Source: JTS-RE37 sp041743425
GTDB lineage: Bacteria; Bacteroidota; Bacteroidia; Flavobacteriales; Flavobacteriaceae
Direction: 5' to 3'
DNA: 64,000 bases
Assembly: GCA_041743425.1 (NCBI GenBank)
Contig: JBGTMS010000103.1
Span: forward strand, 51,699-115,698
In this document: positions 62,651 to 64,000 of the stretch, piece by piece
Layout: the number at the start of each line of letters is the position of its first letter
How positions within the stretch are numbered: the stretch's first letter is position 1
Made by a program: the position numbers and the translations under genes
Notes under the pieces: generated by a model
Databases searched by the model: none
What the model saw: the letters and a program-made list of their open reading frames with translations, nothing else
Told to the model about the DNA's origin: nothing

Positions 62651-64000
62651 TTATTGATTGCCCGACTGTCCATTGCCTTTAATCCCGTACTTATCAAAAA
62701 GATAAATCAGACTGGTCATGGCTGCCGCTCCCAACTCAAGTTCCCTCTTATTGACAGTTTCAAAAATATCGGTCTCCGCATGATGGTAATCAAAATAACG
62801 CTGCCCGTCCGGCCGTAAACCTGCGAGCACGGTGCGGCCATTATTCAAAGGTCCTATGTCTGCTTCGCTTCCACCCTGAGTAAATGAATGAACCATATAA
62901 GGCTCAAACAGAGAACTCCACGAATGGATTTGAGCCATATTAGCATCTGAACATTCAAAAGAAAATCCACGAGGTGTAAAACCTCCTGAATCACTTTCCA
63001 AAGCAAAAATATGATCTTCCTGTTTCTTTTTTGCCTCAGCGGCGTACTCAGTTCCACCCCGCAATCCATTTTCCTCATTCATAAAGAGGACGACACGCAA
63101 GGTTCTAAGCGGCTTATAAGAAATCGATTTGAGAAGATGAAGGACCTCCATGGACTGAACACAGCCTGCCCCGTCATCATGAGCTCCCTTACCCAGGTCC
63201 CATGAATCCAGGTGACCTCCAACTATAATAAATTCGTCAGGAAATCTGCTTCCTGTAATCTCCCCTATCACATTGTAGGATCTCACATCCTCCAGTTGCC
63301 GGCAATTTTGTTTAAAATAAAAGTTGAGATCAGGATGTAATTTAAGCGTTGTGCTCAATAATTCGGCTCCGTTGGTACTGATGGCTGCTGCCGGAATACG
63401 TTCAGATTGGGGGAGTTCCCCATAACTCATGGATCCTGTATGCGGATGATCATCCAGCCGCAGATTCAATGATCTGACAACGACACCAACTGCACCGAAT
63501 TTTACCGCTTCCGCGGCTCCTGACACCCGCTGGTCCACGGCAGCGGAGTATGCCTCAAAGGCATTCAGGAGCACCGGATTCATGGGTTCATTGAAAAAAA
63601 CAATCTTACCAGCTATTTTCGATTTTCCCAGCCGCGCCAGATCTGATATTCCACGGACTTCAATTACCTTGGCCTTAATGCCTTTCAGTGGAGTTGGTAC
63701 AGAGCCTCCCAGCGCACAAATGGGTACATTGCTGGTAATCCCGGGTGCTGTCTCCAGATAGGCAAATTCCGGGGTTCCACGCACCCATTTGGGAACCATT
63801 ACAGGTTGTAGCCAAACCTTATCCAATCCTATTTGCTCCAGTTGGTTTCTGGTGTATTCCACCGCCTGTTCCGCTTGTAAAGATCCTGAGAGACGGCCGC
63901 CGATCTGATTTGTCAGGTAATTCAGCCATTCATAGGCTTTGCTTTTTGTAAGTGCAGTTTCATAAATCCTTTTCAACTGCTGCTCGTCCCCGGATTGGGT
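62651..64000 (-). CDS. M28 family metallopeptidase, N-terminus outside window
   Basis: A zinc aminopeptidase cut by the right edge. The visible 450 codons begin TQSGDEQQLKRIYETALTK and stay open to the last base, so the start and probable signal peptide lie beyond; the TTG at 63976 is not a start. A PA-type domain (about 95-215) sits between the peptidase halves. Zinc ligands are in GGHLDSWDLGKGAHDDGAG, NEENGLRG and the later ESDSGG, with a final histidine in YHHAETDIFE. The protein probably works outside the cytoplasm. Confidence 0.88.
   Translation of the reverse strand, partial: TQSGDEQQLKRIYETALTKSKAYEWLNYLTNQIGGRLSGSLQAEQAVEYTRNQLEQIGLDKVWLQPVMVPKWVRGTPEFAYLETAPGITSNVPICALGGSVPTPLKGIKAKVIEVRGISDLARLGKSKIAGKIVFFNEPMNPVLLNAFEAYSAAVDQRVSGAAEAVKFGAVGVVVRSLNLRLDDHPHTGSMSYGELPQSERIPAAAISTNGAELLSTTLKLHPDLNFYFKQNCRQLEDVRSYNVIGEITGSRFPDEFIIVGGHLDSWDLGKGAHDDGAGCVQSMEVLHLLKSISYKPLRTLRVVLFMNEENGLRGGTEYAAEAKKKQEDHIFALESDSGGFTPRGFSFECSDANMAQIHSWSSLFEPYMVHSFTQGGSEADIGPLNNGRTVLAGLRPDGQRYFDYHHAETDIFETVNKRELELGAAAMTSLIYLFDKYGIKGNGQSGNQ

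Overview
The window looks like chromosome from a member of the Flavobacteriaceae (Bacteroidota) of moderate GC. The evidence is family content. There are three proteins with type IX secretion (T9SS type B) C-terminal sorting domains, a DUF5606 protein, a PUR/DUF3276 protein, a NusB much longer than the proteobacterial one, a cyclophilin-FKBP fusion and a heme A synthase. In addition, many start codons are preceded by the Bacteroidota -7 element TAnnTTTG, and Shine-Dalgarno sequences are mostly absent. No tRNA, rRNA, insertion sequence, CRISPR array or phage gene was seen, so most of the window is ordinary core genome.

Layout. 0.1-5.6 kb holds secreted or lipid-anchored hydrolases (DUF1080, class C beta-lactamase-like, SGNH, GH20 hexosaminidase) plus an HMCES/YedK abasic-site protein. 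5.7-6.5 kb is an ArsR-SRPBCC pair. 6.6-9.1 kb has DUF5606, def, ruvX and the divergent dapD. 9.2-14.4 kb is a glycosyltransferase cluster (GT9, a GT4-GT2 fusion, two GT2), probably for cell-surface glycan or LPS core, running with an 8-base overlap into a Sua5/TsaC gene and then a CCA-adding enzyme. 16.5-19.2 kb has ctaA, a pRiA4b ORF-3-like protein and a nucleoid-associated NdpA-like protein. 19.3-20.3 kb encodes an uncharacterised protein with kinase-like spacing of key residues. 20.4-27.1 kb appears to be one operon: an ABC-2 transporter (ATPase and permease) followed by three tandem paralogous T9SS-exported proteins, closed by a hairpin terminator, then uvrB.

29-35.7 kb: small heat-shock protein, TerB-like protein, DUF1456, sucC, LON-domain protein, lysA and a secreted thioredoxin. 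35.7-48.5 kb: serine hydrolase, guaB, HMG-CoA lyase, LysE exporter, pyrD, pepT, a Gfo/Idh/MocA oxidoreductase and the nusB-DUF1573-yajC operon. 48.8-54.9 kb: ABC exporter, PUR protein, a large M14 peptidase, DUF1801 and VOC proteins. 55-60.7 kb: PlsC-like acyltransferase, BASS transporter, DinB/YfiT protein, 1-Cys peroxiredoxin and an unrecognised lipoprotein plus helical partner. The window ends with a cold-shock protein, the fused peptidyl-prolyl isomerase and an M28 peptidase that runs off the right edge.

I did not find an obviously new defence or mobile system. The best candidates for new biology are the kinase-like family at 19.3-20.3 kb, the unrecognised two-gene unit at 59.5-60.7 kb, and the ABC transporter joined to a T9SS adhesin-like triplet at 20.4-27.1 kb.
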